Shown here: in pieces, positions 16,486-25,192 of the stretch
How positions within the stretch are numbered: the stretch's first letter is position 1
Layout: every line of letters starts with the position of its first letter
Origin: an uncultured Rhizobiaceae bacterium
GTDB lineage: Bacteria; Pseudomonadota; Alphaproteobacteria; Rhizobiales; Rhizobiaceae
DNA: 64,000 bases
Direction of reading: 5' to 3'
Assembly: GCA_947259295.1 (NCBI GenBank)
Contig: CAMYMG010000112.1
Span: forward strand, 1 to 64,000
The notes under the pieces: model-generated
What the model was told of the DNA's origin: nothing
What the model saw: only the letters and a program-made list of their open reading frames with translations
Database searches by the model: none
Program-made: the position numbers and the translations under genes

Positions 16486-17763
16486 ATGATCATGGCTAGG
16501 ATGACAGACCATCTCGGCAGGCCCATCGTCGTCGTTACCGGCATCGGCGTCGTCACCTCGCTCGGCGTCGGCAAGACCGACAATTGGGCGGCACTGACGG
16601 CGGGCAAGTCCGGCATCCATCCGATCACGCGCTTTCCCACCGATCACCTCAACACCCGCATCTCGGGAACCGTCGACTTCCTGGCCTCGAGCGACAGGGG
16701 CGCCAGCGCGCTGACCTACGAACTGGCCGAGACGACCGCGCATGAGGCGATCGCCGAAGCGGGGCTGGACGTCGCCAATTTCGGCGGCCCGCTGTTTCTC
16801 GCCTCCCCGCCGGTCGAGCTCGACTGGAGCGAGCGCTTTTCGCTCTATGCCTCGGGCAGCGAGGATATCGGACCCGAGCGGCTGCTCGCCATCGCGCGCG
16901 GCCTGAATTCGCTCGACGTCTTCCAGACATCGCAGTTCGGCTCGATTGCCGACCGCCTGTCCGACAGTCTTGGCGCGACAGGCCTGCCGATCACGCTCTC
17001 CACCGCCTGCGCGTCGGGCGCGACCGCCATCCAGCTTGGCGTCGAGGCCATCCGGCGCGGCGAATGCGACAGGGCGCTGTCGATCGGCGCCGACGGCTCG
17101 GTGACCGCCGAGGCGCTGATCCGCTTTTCGCTGCTTTCGGCGCTGTCGACCCAAAACGACATGCCGGAACGGGCTTCCAAGCCGTTCTCGAAGGACCGCG
17201 ACGGCTTCGTCATTGCCGAGGGCGCCGGCGCACTGGTTCTGGAATCGCTCGAAAGCGCAGTCGGCCGCGGCGCCAATGTCCTCGGCGTGCTGCGCGGCTG
17301 CGGCGAGAAGGCCGACGATTTCCACCGCACGCGCTCCAAGCCCGACGGCTCGCCGGCGATCGCCACAGTACGCGCCGCGCTGCAGGATGCCGGTATGTCG
17401 GAAGGCGAGATCGAATATGTCAACGCGCATGGCACCTCGACGCCCGAGAACGACAAGATGGAGCACCTGTCGCTGTCGACGGTCTTCGGCGAGCGTATCC
17501 GCGACATTCCCGTCTCGTCGAACAAGTCGATGATCGGCCACACGCTGTCGGCCGCGGGCGCCGTCGAGGCCGCCTTTTCGCTGATGACCATGCGCGAGGG
17601 CGTCGTTCCGCCGACCATCAACTACGACAATCCCGATCCCGCCATCGACCTCGATGTCGTGCCGAACGTGAAGCGCAGCGCCGATATTTCGAGCGTCATC
17701 TCGAACTCCTTCGGCTTCGGCGGCCAGAACGCCTGCCTTGTTTTGACGCGGGAACCCGTCTAA
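16486..17763 (+). CDS. Beta-ketoacyl-ACP synthase FabF1XL (active ketosynthase)
   Basis: A 425-aa ketosynthase with the full Cys-His-His set: Cys in STACASGATAIQLG, His in VNAHGTSTPENDKME, and His in NKSMIGHTLSAAGAVEA. It condenses malonyl-ACP with a growing acyl chain, here presumably on AcpXL to reach C26-C28 for lipid A. It sits between the Cys-less FabF2 homolog and the alcohol dehydrogenase-like gene of the VLCFA cluster. Three in-frame ATGs (16486, 16492, 16501) are possible starts; the first is given, and none has a strong Shine-Dalgarno. Confidence 0.9.
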   Translation: MIMARMTDHLGRPIVVVTGIGVVTSLGVGKTDNWAALTAGKSGIHPITRFPTDHLNTRISGTVDFLASSDRGASALTYELAETTAHEAIAEAGLDVANFGGPLFLASPPVELDWSERFSLYASGSEDIGPERLLAIARGLNSLDVFQTSQFGSIADRLSDSLGATGLPITLSTACASGATAIQLGVEAIRRGECDRALSIGADGSVTAEALIRFSLLSALSTQNDMPERASKPFSKDRDGFVIAEGAGALVLESLESAVGRGANVLGVLRGCGEKADDFHRTRSKPDGSPAIATVRAALQDAGMSEGEIEYVNAHGTSTPENDKMEHLSLSTVFGERIRDIPVSSNKSMIGHTLSAAGAVEAAFSLMTMREGVVPPTINYDNPDPAIDLDVVPNVKRSADISSVISNSFGFGGQNACLVLTREPV

Positions 17764-17800
17764 GCGAACGCACGAACGTTCGAAGGGACCATTCCAGCCA

Positions 17801-18829
17801 ATGCGTGCACTGCAACTGATCGAGGATCGCAGACTCGAGACGGTCGATGTCGCCCCGCCTCCGGTCCCGGCGCTGGGCGAAGTCACCTTGCGCATCAAGG
17901 CTGTTGCGCTGAACCATATCGATGTCTGGGGCTGGCGCGGCATGGCGTTCGCGAAGCGCAAGCTGCCGCTGACGATAGGCGCCGAGGCGTCGGGCGAAGT
18001 CGATGCGGTCGGTCCAGGCGTCGCCGGACTGGCGCCGGGCCAGTTGGTCTCGATCTACGGCGCGCGCACCTGCGGTCTGTGCAAGCCCTGCAGCGAAGGG
18101 CGCGACAATCTTTGCGAGCACGTTTCGGGCGTGCACGGCTTTCACCTCGACGGCTTTGCGCAAGAGAAGATCAACCTTCCGGCGCGCCTGCTCGTCCCTG
18201 CCCCGCCCGGCGTCAGCGCCGTCGGTGCGGCGGTTGCTCCAGTCACTTTCGGCACCGTCGAGCATATGCTTTTCGACAATGCCAGGCTGCAGCCCGGCGA
18301 GACGATCCTCGTTCATGCCGGCGGCTCCGGAATCGGCTCCGCCGCCATCCAGCTGGCCAAGAAGCTCGGCTGCACCGTCATCACCACTGTCGGCTCCGAC
18401 GAAAAGATCGAGCGGGCCAGGGAGTTGGGCGCCGACCACGTCATCAACTACCGCGAGGACCGCTTCGAAGGCGTGGTGCGCAAGCTGACGAAAAAGAAGG
18501 GCGTCGACGTCGTCTTCGAGCATGTCGGCGCCGACACCTGGGCGGGCTCGATGCTCTGCATGAAGCGCGGCGGCCGGCTGGTCACCTGCGGCTCGACCTC
18601 GGGCGTCTCGACGACGATGAACCTGATGCAGCTCTTCCAGCAGCAGTTGAAGATCTTCGGCTCGTTCGGCTGCCGCATGGAGAACATGGCCAACGCCATG
18701 CACAAGATGGCTGCCGGCCAGGTTGCGCCGGTCATCGACACGGAAGTCGACTTCGACGGCATCGGCGCGGCGCTGCAGCGCATGGAAAGCCGTGACGTGT
18801 TCGGCAAAATCATCCTGCACGTCAGCTAG
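17801..18829 (+). CDS. Zinc-binding dehydrogenase of the lipid A VLCFA cluster (AdhXL-like)
   Basis: A 342-aa medium-chain dehydrogenase/reductase. It has the GroES-like domain with structural zinc cysteines (ARTCGLCKPCSEGRDNLC), a substrate-binding GAEASG in place of GHE, and the NAD(P) motif HAGGSGIGSAAIQLA. In rhizobial acpXL clusters the corresponding gene is needed for full very-long-chain acylation, probably acting as an enoyl or keto reductase, but its reaction is not settled. It lies 37 bp after fabF1. GAAGGGA upstream serves as the ribosome site. Substitution of the His in GHE argues against classical alcohol oxidation. Confidence 0.87.
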   Translation: MRALQLIEDRRLETVDVAPPPVPALGEVTLRIKAVALNHIDVWGWRGMAFAKRKLPLTIGAEASGEVDAVGPGVAGLAPGQLVSIYGARTCGLCKPCSEGRDNLCEHVSGVHGFHLDGFAQEKINLPARLLVPAPPGVSAVGAAVAPVTFGTVEHMLFDNARLQPGETILVHAGGSGIGSAAIQLAKKLGCTVITTVGSDEKIERARELGADHVINYREDRFEGVVRKLTKKKGVDVVFEHVGADTWAGSMLCMKRGGRLVTCGSTSGVSTTMNLMQLFQQQLKIFGSFGCRMENMANAMHKMAAGQVAPVIDTEVDFDGIGAALQRMESRDVFGKIILHVS

Positions 18830-18841
18830 GCGGCGAACTCC

Positions 18842-19858
18842 TTGGCGTCCCCCAAATATTCGAAATTCCAGTACTTCGTCTGGCGTCACCTCGTCCCCAG
18901 GCTGAGGCAACTGAACTACTGGGTGATCGCCCGCTTCGCGATGATGGCCCTGTGGCTGCTGCGCCGCCTGCCGGCCGACAAGGCGCTCAATTTCTCGGCC
19001 CGCGTCGCACGACGGATCGGCCCGCTGTTCGGACGCCATCGGACGGCCGTCGACAATCTTCGCCGCGCCTTCCCCGAAAAGAGCAGCGACGAGATCGAGG
19101 CGATTGCGCTCGACATGTGGGACAACATGGCGAAGCTCGCAGCCGAGTATATCTTTCTCGACACGCTGTTCGACTTCGATCCGGAGAACCGTGATGCCGG
19201 CCGCATCGAGATCGTCGGCGAGGAGCGGTTCGTTGAGATCGCCGCGGAGAAGAAGCCGCATATCCTGTTCACGGCGCATCTCGGCAATTTCGAGCTGCTG
19301 CCGATCGCGGGCGCGGTCCATGGCATGAAGCTGACGGCGCTGTTTCGCCCGCCCAACAATCCCTACATCGCCGAATATATTCTCTCGACGCGGCAGTCGA
19401 CGATGGGCGAACTGCTCGCCTCGGACGCCGGCGCGGCCTTCGCACTGGCCGGAACGCTCGAGAAAGGCGGCAATGTCGGCGTCCTTGTCGACCAGAAATA
19501 CACCCGGGGCATCGAGACGGAGTTTTTCGGCCGGACATGCGAGACCAATCCGATGGTCCCGATGCTGGCACGGCGCTTCGAATGCGATGTCTACCCGGCG
19601 CGCTGCACGCGGCTGCCGGGAAACCGCTACCGCCTGGAGATCGAGAACAAGCTCGACCTGCCGCGCAACGCTGACGGCGACATCGACATCCAGGCGTCCA
19701 CGCAGGCCCTCAACGACGTCGTGGAACGATGGATCCGGGAAGATCCGGGCCAGTGGATGTGGTTCCACAAGCGCTGGATGCTGAGCGGCAACCGGCACAG
19801 GCAACGCCGCAACAAGCGGGCGGCGGCCGCGAAGGCGCAAAAGTCGGCGGCCGGATAG
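18842..19858 (+). CDS. lpxXL: Lipid A very-long-chain fatty acid acyltransferase LpxXL
   Basis: A 338-aa member of the LpxL/HtrB/MsbB acyltransferases. The catalytic H-x4-E motif reads HLGNFE. A membrane-proximal N-terminal segment (YWVIARFAMMALWLL) and a basic C-terminal tail flank the domain, and WIREDPGQWMWFHKRW is family-typical. LpxXL moves the long hydroxy fatty acid from AcpXL to lipid A at the inner membrane. The start is a TTG at 18842, 12 nt after the previous stop; no ATG or GTG is available before the conserved region. It ends the cluster that begins at acpXL. Confidence 0.92.
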   Translation: MASPKYSKFQYFVWRHLVPRLRQLNYWVIARFAMMALWLLRRLPADKALNFSARVARRIGPLFGRHRTAVDNLRRAFPEKSSDEIEAIALDMWDNMAKLAAEYIFLDTLFDFDPENRDAGRIEIVGEERFVEIAAEKKPHILFTAHLGNFELLPIAGAVHGMKLTALFRPPNNPYIAEYILSTRQSTMGELLASDAGAAFALAGTLEKGGNVGVLVDQKYTRGIETEFFGRTCETNPMVPMLARRFECDVYPARCTRLPGNRYRLEIENKLDLPRNADGDIDIQASTQALNDVVERWIREDPGQWMWFHKRWMLSGNRHRQRRNKRAAAAKAQKSAAG

Positions 19859-19882
19859 GACAGGCTCGCGCCAACGGCGGAA

Positions 19883-20809
19883 CTAGCCGCCGTAGTAGTT
19901 CATTACGGCATGCCTCGCCTCGGCAAAGAACAGCCAGCGCTCCACCAGCATGCCGGTGATGTGCGACAGGACGGCGAGCAAGGCGACACCCACCGCGACT
20001 GCAGGGTGGGCCGCGCCCAGCGCCAGCAGCCCGAGCAGCAGTGCTACCGGCACGATGCCGCCCAAGCCGAACGACAGCGCGGCGAGCTTGACCGCGTGCT
20101 TCCTAGCAACGCGGAAACCCATTTCATTGGTCAGGTAGTTGTCGTTGATATGCGGCCGCTCGAACAGCCGCACCTTGCCGATGAAGCCGAGCCCCGTCGC
20201 CGTCTCCGGGGTCGAGATCGGCCGCAACGTGTTCATGCGGTTGCGCCACACGAGTTTGGCGATCCAGGCCAGGCAGACGAAAAACGCCGCCAGACCGCTC
20301 GACAGCAACAGGTTTCCGCCGCCCATCGCCGCGAAGAAAGTGGAGAGGCTGAAGCCGCCTGCAAGCGCAAAAAGCAGGTAGCAGAGCGGCGTCAGCGGCG
20401 TATGCCAGGTCTGCACCGACTTGAGCGACGCGTAGATCATGGCGGTGCAATAGACGGTGACCAGAGAAAGCGCGGCGCCAGCGAGGCCGAGTGCCGGTTC
20501 GTAGCGGCTCTCGAATATCGCCAGGAAGGCCGATGCCGCAAGCGGCAGGAAGGTCAGCACCGCCATCACGCCTTCGCGCGAAAGCCAGCTCGAGCGCCAT
20601 TGCGAGAAGGCGCGCCAGGCGCGCTGCGGGTTGCCGAGATGCAGCGTCGACGACATGAGTCCGGCGGCAATCAGCGCAAGCGCCAGAAGATGCGCCGCCT
20701 TGGTGGCGGTTGCGGCAGGGTCGAGCAGCCCCGTCCCGAGCGCGGTGGCCAGGCCGTAGCCAAGCCCGGACAAGGTCGTGAACACGATGATCGACAGGGC
20801 CGGATGCAT
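19883..20809 (-). CDS. soeC: Membrane anchor subunit SoeC (DmsC family) of sulfite:quinone oxidoreductase
   Basis: A 308-aa protein with about eight hydrophobic helices and the DmsC/PF04976 pattern (MHPALSIIVFTTLSGLGYGL at the start; STLHLGNPQRAWRAFSQWRSSW). It should anchor the enzyme in the inner membrane and pass electrons to quinone. It is the third gene after the molybdopterin and Fe-S subunits, 3 bp from the latter. The name is given because the three-gene set has no Tat signal and matches the cytoplasm-facing SoeABC of sulfur-oxidising and marine bacteria. A DMSO-reductase-like role is the main alternative. Confidence 0.8.
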   Translation of the reverse strand: MHPALSIIVFTTLSGLGYGLATALGTGLLDPAATATKAAHLLALALIAAGLMSSTLHLGNPQRAWRAFSQWRSSWLSREGVMAVLTFLPLAASAFLAIFESRYEPALGLAGAALSLVTVYCTAMIYASLKSVQTWHTPLTPLCYLLFALAGGFSLSTFFAAMGGGNLLLSSGLAAFFVCLAWIAKLVWRNRMNTLRPISTPETATGLGFIGKVRLFERPHINDNYLTNEMGFRVARKHAVKLAALSFGLGGIVPVALLLGLLALGAAHPAVAVGVALLAVLSHITGMLVERWLFFAEARHAVMNYYGG

Positions 20810-20812
20810 GGA

Positions 20813-21580
20813 TCAGATTCTTTCCAGCACGCCGTCGAGCCAGGCGAAGAAGCCGGTCGCGCCGTCGGTGTTTTCGGCGAGCAGCGCCTGTTCGGACCCG
20901 GCGCCGAGCACCTGGCGCGGACGTGGTGGAAGATATTTGTTGACCGGGCGGGTGCCCTGCTCCGGCATCAGGTCGATGCCGCCGCGCGCCGCGACCATGA
21001 GCGACACCTCGGATTGCGGATCGGCAAGGTCGCCATAGTGGCGCGCATTCGCCGGGCAGGTCCGAACGCAGGACGGCACCCGGTCGATCTCCTGGATCGT
21101 CTCGTTGTAGATGCGGTCGACGCAGAGCGTGCATTTCTTCATCACACCGGCGGCGAGATCCATCTCGCGCGCACCATAGGGACAGGCCCAGGCACACAGG
21201 CCGCAACCGATGCACATGTCCTCGTCGACGAGCACGATGCCGTCTTCGGTCCGCTTGTAGGAGGCACCGGTCGGGCAGACGGTGACGCAGGGCGCGTCGT
21301 CGCAATGCAGGCAGGATTTCGGGAAATGCACGATGCGCGCCTCGCCCGCCTCGCCGACGATCTCGCCGCCTTCCGGGATCACCTCGAAGGAATGGACCCT
21401 GTTGAGGAAGGTGCCTGAAACCTCGGCGCCGTAGGGGTCCTGGTCCGACAATGCCGCGCCGTAGCCGCCAGTATTCCACTCCTTGCAGCTGATCACGCAG
21501 GCGTGGCAGCCGACACAGACATCGAGGTCGATAACGAGGCCGAGTTTCTTGGCAGGCGCTGTAGCGGGAAGCGAGGTCAC
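20813..21580 (-). CDS. soeB: Iron-sulfur subunit SoeB of sulfite:quinone oxidoreductase
   Basis: A 255-aa ferredoxin-type electron-transfer subunit. Four cysteine clusters are visible: CVGCHACVISC, CLHCDDAPCVTVC, CIGCGLCAWAC, and CTLC paired with CVRTC. This is the four-cluster DmsB/NrfC pattern. It relays electrons from the molybdopterin subunit to SoeC. The GTG at 21580 overlaps the soeA stop as GTGA and has GGAG 8 nt upstream, so it is preferred to an in-frame GTG at 21589. Translation is probably coupled to soeA. Confidence 0.87.
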   Translation of the reverse strand: MTSLPATAPAKKLGLVIDLDVCVGCHACVISCKEWNTGGYGAALSDQDPYGAEVSGTFLNRVHSFEVIPEGGEIVGEAGEARIVHFPKSCLHCDDAPCVTVCPTGASYKRTEDGIVLVDEDMCIGCGLCAWACPYGAREMDLAAGVMKKCTLCVDRIYNETIQEIDRVPSCVRTCPANARHYGDLADPQSEVSLMVAARGGIDLMPEQGTRPVNKYLPPRPRQVLGAGSEQALLAENTDGATGFFAWLDGVLERI

Positions 21581-24426
21581 TTGGCCCACTCCTGGCCGTA
21601 GCGCAACTGCTCGGGATGCTCTCGCTTGCCGCCCGGCTCGGCCATCGCCGGGAAGCGTGGCTCGCTTGTCTCGCCGGCCTCGGCCTTCTCGATGCGCACG
21701 CGCAGATCGTACCAGGCGGCCTGGCCGGTCACCGGGTCGGAATTCGACCAGCGCAGCCCGTCACCCTTCGGCGGCAGCAACTCGTGGATCAGGTGGTTCA
21801 TCAGAAAGCCCTTACGGGCCTCCGGCACATCGGTGTCGAGCGACCATGCACCCTTGCGCTTGCCGATGGCGTTCCAGGTCCAGATGGTCGAGGAATTGAC
21901 CGCCTCCATGCGCGCGATCTCGACCTTGATGCGGCCATGCGTGGATATGAGATGCACCCAGTCGCCGTCCTTCAGCCCGTGTTCGTCGCAGATCGGGCCC
22001 GGCACGTAGAGGGGGTTTTTCGTATGTATCTGCCTCAGCCAGGCATTCATCGATCCCCAGGAATGGTACATCGCCGCCGGTCGCTGCGTGATCGCGTGGT
22101 AGGGAAACTTGTCGCCCTCGACCGACGCTTCCTCGAACGGGCGGTACCAGTCGGGCAGCGGATCGAAACTGTCACGGATGCGCTGGCGGTGCGTCTCGGG
22201 GGCAAACGGCTCGCGCAGCCCGTCCGCCGACAGCCGGAACTTCTGCAGTGTCTCGGAATAGAGCTGGAACGTCACGGGCTGGGGCGTATCGAAGAAGCCC
22301 ATGCGCACGGCAAAATCCTGGTAGTCCTTGTTGGCGTGCTTGAAGAACTGCGCCTCGAGCGGAATATGCGCGGAGAAGAACGAGCCGTTTTCGATGTAGC
22401 GCTGCAACTGGTCCGGATTGATCGCCCCGCGCCCTGTCCTGTCGCCTTTCGTCCCGCGAAAGCCCGCAAGCGGGCCGATGCCCGGCCGGCGCTCGTGCCT
22501 GACGATATAGTCGGCATAGTCCTTGTAGATGCTGTTGCCGCGCTGGTCGACGAAGCCCGGCAGTTTCAGCCGCGCGCCGAGGTCGAGCATGACGCTCTGG
22601 AAGCCGCGCACGTCGCGGTCGGGTTCGACGACCGGCCAGCGGATGGCGTCCTGCACGGCGTCGGGCTCGGAAATCGGCCGGTCGAGCATCGAGATGCAGT
22701 CGTGCCGCTCGAGATAGGTGGTGTCGGGGAGGATCAGGTCGGCATAGGCGACCGTCTCGGAGGCATAGGCATCCGAATAGATGATCTTCGGGATCCTGTA
22801 CTCGCCGGTCACCGGATCCTTGTCCTCCAGCATCCTGATGACGCCGGCCGTATTCATCGACGAGTTCCAGGCCATGTTGGCCATGTAGAGGAACAGCACG
22901 TCGATCGGGTACGGATCGCCGGCATGCGCATTGGCGATGACCATATGCATCAGCCCGTGCGCCGAGATGGGCGCATCCCAGGAAAACGCCTTGTCGATCC
23001 GCTGCGGCCTGCCTTCGGCATCGACCAGCAGGTCCTCCGGCCCGCGCGGGAACCCCAGATGCGGACCCGACAGCGGCTTGTTGGAGCCGAAATGCTCGGC
23101 CCGGCCGTGCGGCGTCGGATGAGCCTCGAGCGGTTTCGGATAGGGCGGCTCGAAGCGGAAGCCGCCCGGACAGTCCACGGCGCCGATCAGCACTTGCAGC
23201 ATGTGCAGCGCGCGTGCCGTCTGGAAGCCGTTGGAATGTGCCGACAGACCCCGCATGGCGTGGAACGACACCGGACGTCCGACATAGCCGTCATGGCGCT
23301 CGCCGTTGATGTCGGTCCAGGGCTGGTCGATGAAGATAGCCTCGTCGAAGGCGGTGCGCGCGATTTCGGCCGCAAGCCCGCGGATCGTCTCGGCGGCGAC
23401 GCCGGTCTCGGCGGCCACCGCCTCGGGCGCGTACTTCTCGTCGAGATATTTTTCGGCGAGCAGCGCGAAGGACGGCGTCACGTTGCGGCCATCCTCCAGC
23501 GTATAGCGGCCCGACAGCGCTGGCCGTGCGCCGGCTGTACCTTTCGGCACCACCCGCTCGGTCACCGTCTCGAATACCATCGGCTTGCCGTCGGCGTCGC
23601 GGGCGAACAGGCCGTGCTCGGCGGTTCCCGGTGCATCGATGACCAGCCACGGCGCGTTGGAGTAGCGCATCAGGTAGTCGACATCGATTTTTCGCGCCTT
23701 GAGCAGCTCGTGCACGACCGCGAGGATCAGCAGGCCGTCGGTGCCCGGGCGAATGCCGATCCAGTTGTCGGCGACGGCCGAATAGCCGGTGCGCACCGGG
23801 TTGACCGAGACGAAGCGCGCGCCGTTTTTCTTGACCTTGGCGATGCCCATCTTGAGCGGGTTGGAATCATGGTCCTCGGCGACCCCGAACATGATGAAAA
23901 GCCTGGTGCGGTCCCAGTCGGGCGCGCCGAACTCCCAGAAGGCGCCGCCGATCGTCATGATGCCCGCAGCCGCCATGTTGACCGAGCAGAAACCGCCATG
24001 CGCAGCGTAATTCGGCGTGCCGAATTGCTGCGCCCAGAAGCCGGTCAGCGACTGCGACTGATCGCGGCCGGTGAAGAAGGCGAGCTTCTTCGGGTCGTCG
24101 GCACGCACTTCCGAGAGCCAGTCGGTGGCGATGCCGAGCGCTTCCTCCCAGGAGATTTCCTTGAATTCGCCGGAACCACGCGGTCCGGTCCGAAGCAGCG
24201 GCGCCCGCAACCTCGCCGGCGAATAGTGCTGCATGATGCCGGCCGACCCCTTGGCGCACAGCACGCCCTTGTTCACCGGGTGGTCGCGGTTGCCCTCGAT
24301 GTAGCGGATCTTGCCGTCCTTGATGTGAACGTCGATGCCGCAACGGCAGGCGCACATGTAGCAGGTGGTCTTGCGGACCTCGTCCGATACGGGTCTGGAC
24401 AGTTCGACGCGCGGCTTCGACTTCAT
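21577..24426 (-). CDS. soeA: Molybdopterin catalytic subunit SoeA of sulfite:quinone oxidoreductase
   Basis: A 949-aa molybdopterin oxidoreductase. The N-terminal [4Fe-4S] motif has Cys22, Cys25, Cys29 and Cys57. Molybdopterin-guanine-dinucleotide-binding domains follow, and a C-terminal dinucleotide-binding domain begins near YHAITQRPAAMYHSWGSM. There is no twin-arginine signal, so the enzyme should be cytoplasmic, as known for SoeABC, which oxidises sulfite to sulfate and feeds the quinone pool. A periplasmic DMSO, thiosulfate or polysulfide reductase would need a Tat signal. The start at 24426 has AGGGAG upstream. A 7-bp inverted repeat lies just before it. Confidence 0.85.
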   Translation of the reverse strand: MKSKPRVELSRPVSDEVRKTTCYMCACRCGIDVHIKDGKIRYIEGNRDHPVNKGVLCAKGSAGIMQHYSPARLRAPLLRTGPRGSGEFKEISWEEALGIATDWLSEVRADDPKKLAFFTGRDQSQSLTGFWAQQFGTPNYAAHGGFCSVNMAAAGIMTIGGAFWEFGAPDWDRTRLFIMFGVAEDHDSNPLKMGIAKVKKNGARFVSVNPVRTGYSAVADNWIGIRPGTDGLLILAVVHELLKARKIDVDYLMRYSNAPWLVIDAPGTAEHGLFARDADGKPMVFETVTERVVPKGTAGARPALSGRYTLEDGRNVTPSFALLAEKYLDEKYAPEAVAAETGVAAETIRGLAAEIARTAFDEAIFIDQPWTDINGERHDGYVGRPVSFHAMRGLSAHSNGFQTARALHMLQVLIGAVDCPGGFRFEPPYPKPLEAHPTPHGRAEHFGSNKPLSGPHLGFPRGPEDLLVDAEGRPQRIDKAFSWDAPISAHGLMHMVIANAHAGDPYPIDVLFLYMANMAWNSSMNTAGVIRMLEDKDPVTGEYRIPKIIYSDAYASETVAYADLILPDTTYLERHDCISMLDRPISEPDAVQDAIRWPVVEPDRDVRGFQSVMLDLGARLKLPGFVDQRGNSIYKDYADYIVRHERRPGIGPLAGFRGTKGDRTGRGAINPDQLQRYIENGSFFSAHIPLEAQFFKHANKDYQDFAVRMGFFDTPQPVTFQLYSETLQKFRLSADGLREPFAPETHRQRIRDSFDPLPDWYRPFEEASVEGDKFPYHAITQRPAAMYHSWGSMNAWLRQIHTKNPLYVPGPICDEHGLKDGDWVHLISTHGRIKVEIARMEAVNSSTIWTWNAIGKRKGAWSLDTDVPEARKGFLMNHLIHELLPPKGDGLRWSNSDPVTGQAAWYDLRVRIEKAEAGETSEPRFPAMAEPGGKREHPEQLRYGQEWAK

Positions 24427-24434
24427 GGAACGAA

Positions 24435-24455
24435 AGGACTCCCTGAGCGAGTCCT
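24435..24455 (-). promoter_or_regulatory. Inverted repeat in the soeA leader
   Basis: AGGACTC at 24435-24441 pairs with GAGTCCT at 24449-24455 around a 7-nt spacer, 9 to 29 nt upstream of the soeA start. The repeat covers the soeA Shine-Dalgarno region (AGGGAG on the minus strand). It could be an operator or a small hairpin limiting translation. Confidence 0.3.
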
Positions 24456-24562
24456 AACCGCGCGACCCGGCAAAGGAAATCCTTGCCGCCGCCAAATCAG
24501 CGCTTATTCGGCTGGGCCACGCAGGGTTCGCTCCCCGCGGCTTGCGGCGCGGTAGACCGAAG

Positions 24563-24994
24563 TCAGTTGACGACCGTGATGCGCGTGTTGCCGGCCCCGA
24601 CCTGCTTGACCAGCGAATAGAACCGCGCGGCATTGGAGGTGTGCAGGCGCACGCAGCCATGCGAGGCAGGACGACCGAGGCTCTTGACCGCGCCGGTGCC
24701 GTGGATGGCGTAGCCGCGGTGATAGAAGACCGAATAGGGCATCGGCGACATGTCGTATTTGCGCGAATACCACATCTTGTGCAGCCGTGTCGGCCGCCAG
24801 CTTCCGCGCGGCGTGACATAGCCGCGGCGGGCCGTGGAGACCTTCCAGCGATGGATGACGCGTCCATACCTCTTGACGGTCATGGTCTGGCTCGACACGT
24901 CGATGCGCGCCTCCAGCTTCGCGGCCAGCCCCGGGAATGTCGATCCGAAGATCACAGCCGCGAGTGCCGCCAGAATGAGGATCGGCTTTTTCAT
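24563..24994 (-). CDS. L,D-transpeptidase (YkuD family), exported
   Basis: A 143-aa periplasmic enzyme with a Sec signal peptide of about 25 residues ending GLAA. The YkuD catalytic motif is complete: His98 in AIHGTG, then SHGCVRL with His112, Cys114 and Arg116. Such enzymes make 3-3 crosslinks in peptidoglycan or attach proteins to it. It is short and single-domain. ATG at 24994 has AGGGGG about 7 nt upstream. It stands alone, divergent from the M20 hydrolase, with a 136-bp gap to soeA upstream of its stop. Confidence 0.92.
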   Translation of the reverse strand: MKKPILILAALAAVIFGSTFPGLAAKLEARIDVSSQTMTVKRYGRVIHRWKVSTARRGYVTPRGSWRPTRLHKMWYSRKYDMSPMPYSVFYHRGYAIHGTGAVKSLGRPASHGCVRLHTSNAARFYSLVKQVGAGNTRITVVN

Positions 24995-25192
24995 CGTTGC
25001 CCCCTTTTGCCCGATTTTGACTGGTAATCGATTTATGACGCAAGGTCAGGCGATGTACACGCTGTCGGTAAGGGTTTTGCGAAGCCGATCCTGAAAATTT
25101 GAACAAATTCGCGTGATAGTTGCAAGGCGGCGAGGCCAGCGTGTGGATCTGCCACCTTGCCAAGTGCAATCCGAGCCTGCTCAATCAGCGCC

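Noticed and set aside
17696-19840. Minus-strand frame of 714 codons opposite adhXL and lpxXL
   Set aside because: Antisense shadow of two recognised genes; no motif and no ribosome site.
21616-24555. Plus-strand frame of 979 codons opposite soeA
   Set aside because: It mirrors the molybdopterin gene codon by codon and has no domain. The minus-strand reading has clear Fe-S and molybdopterin motifs.
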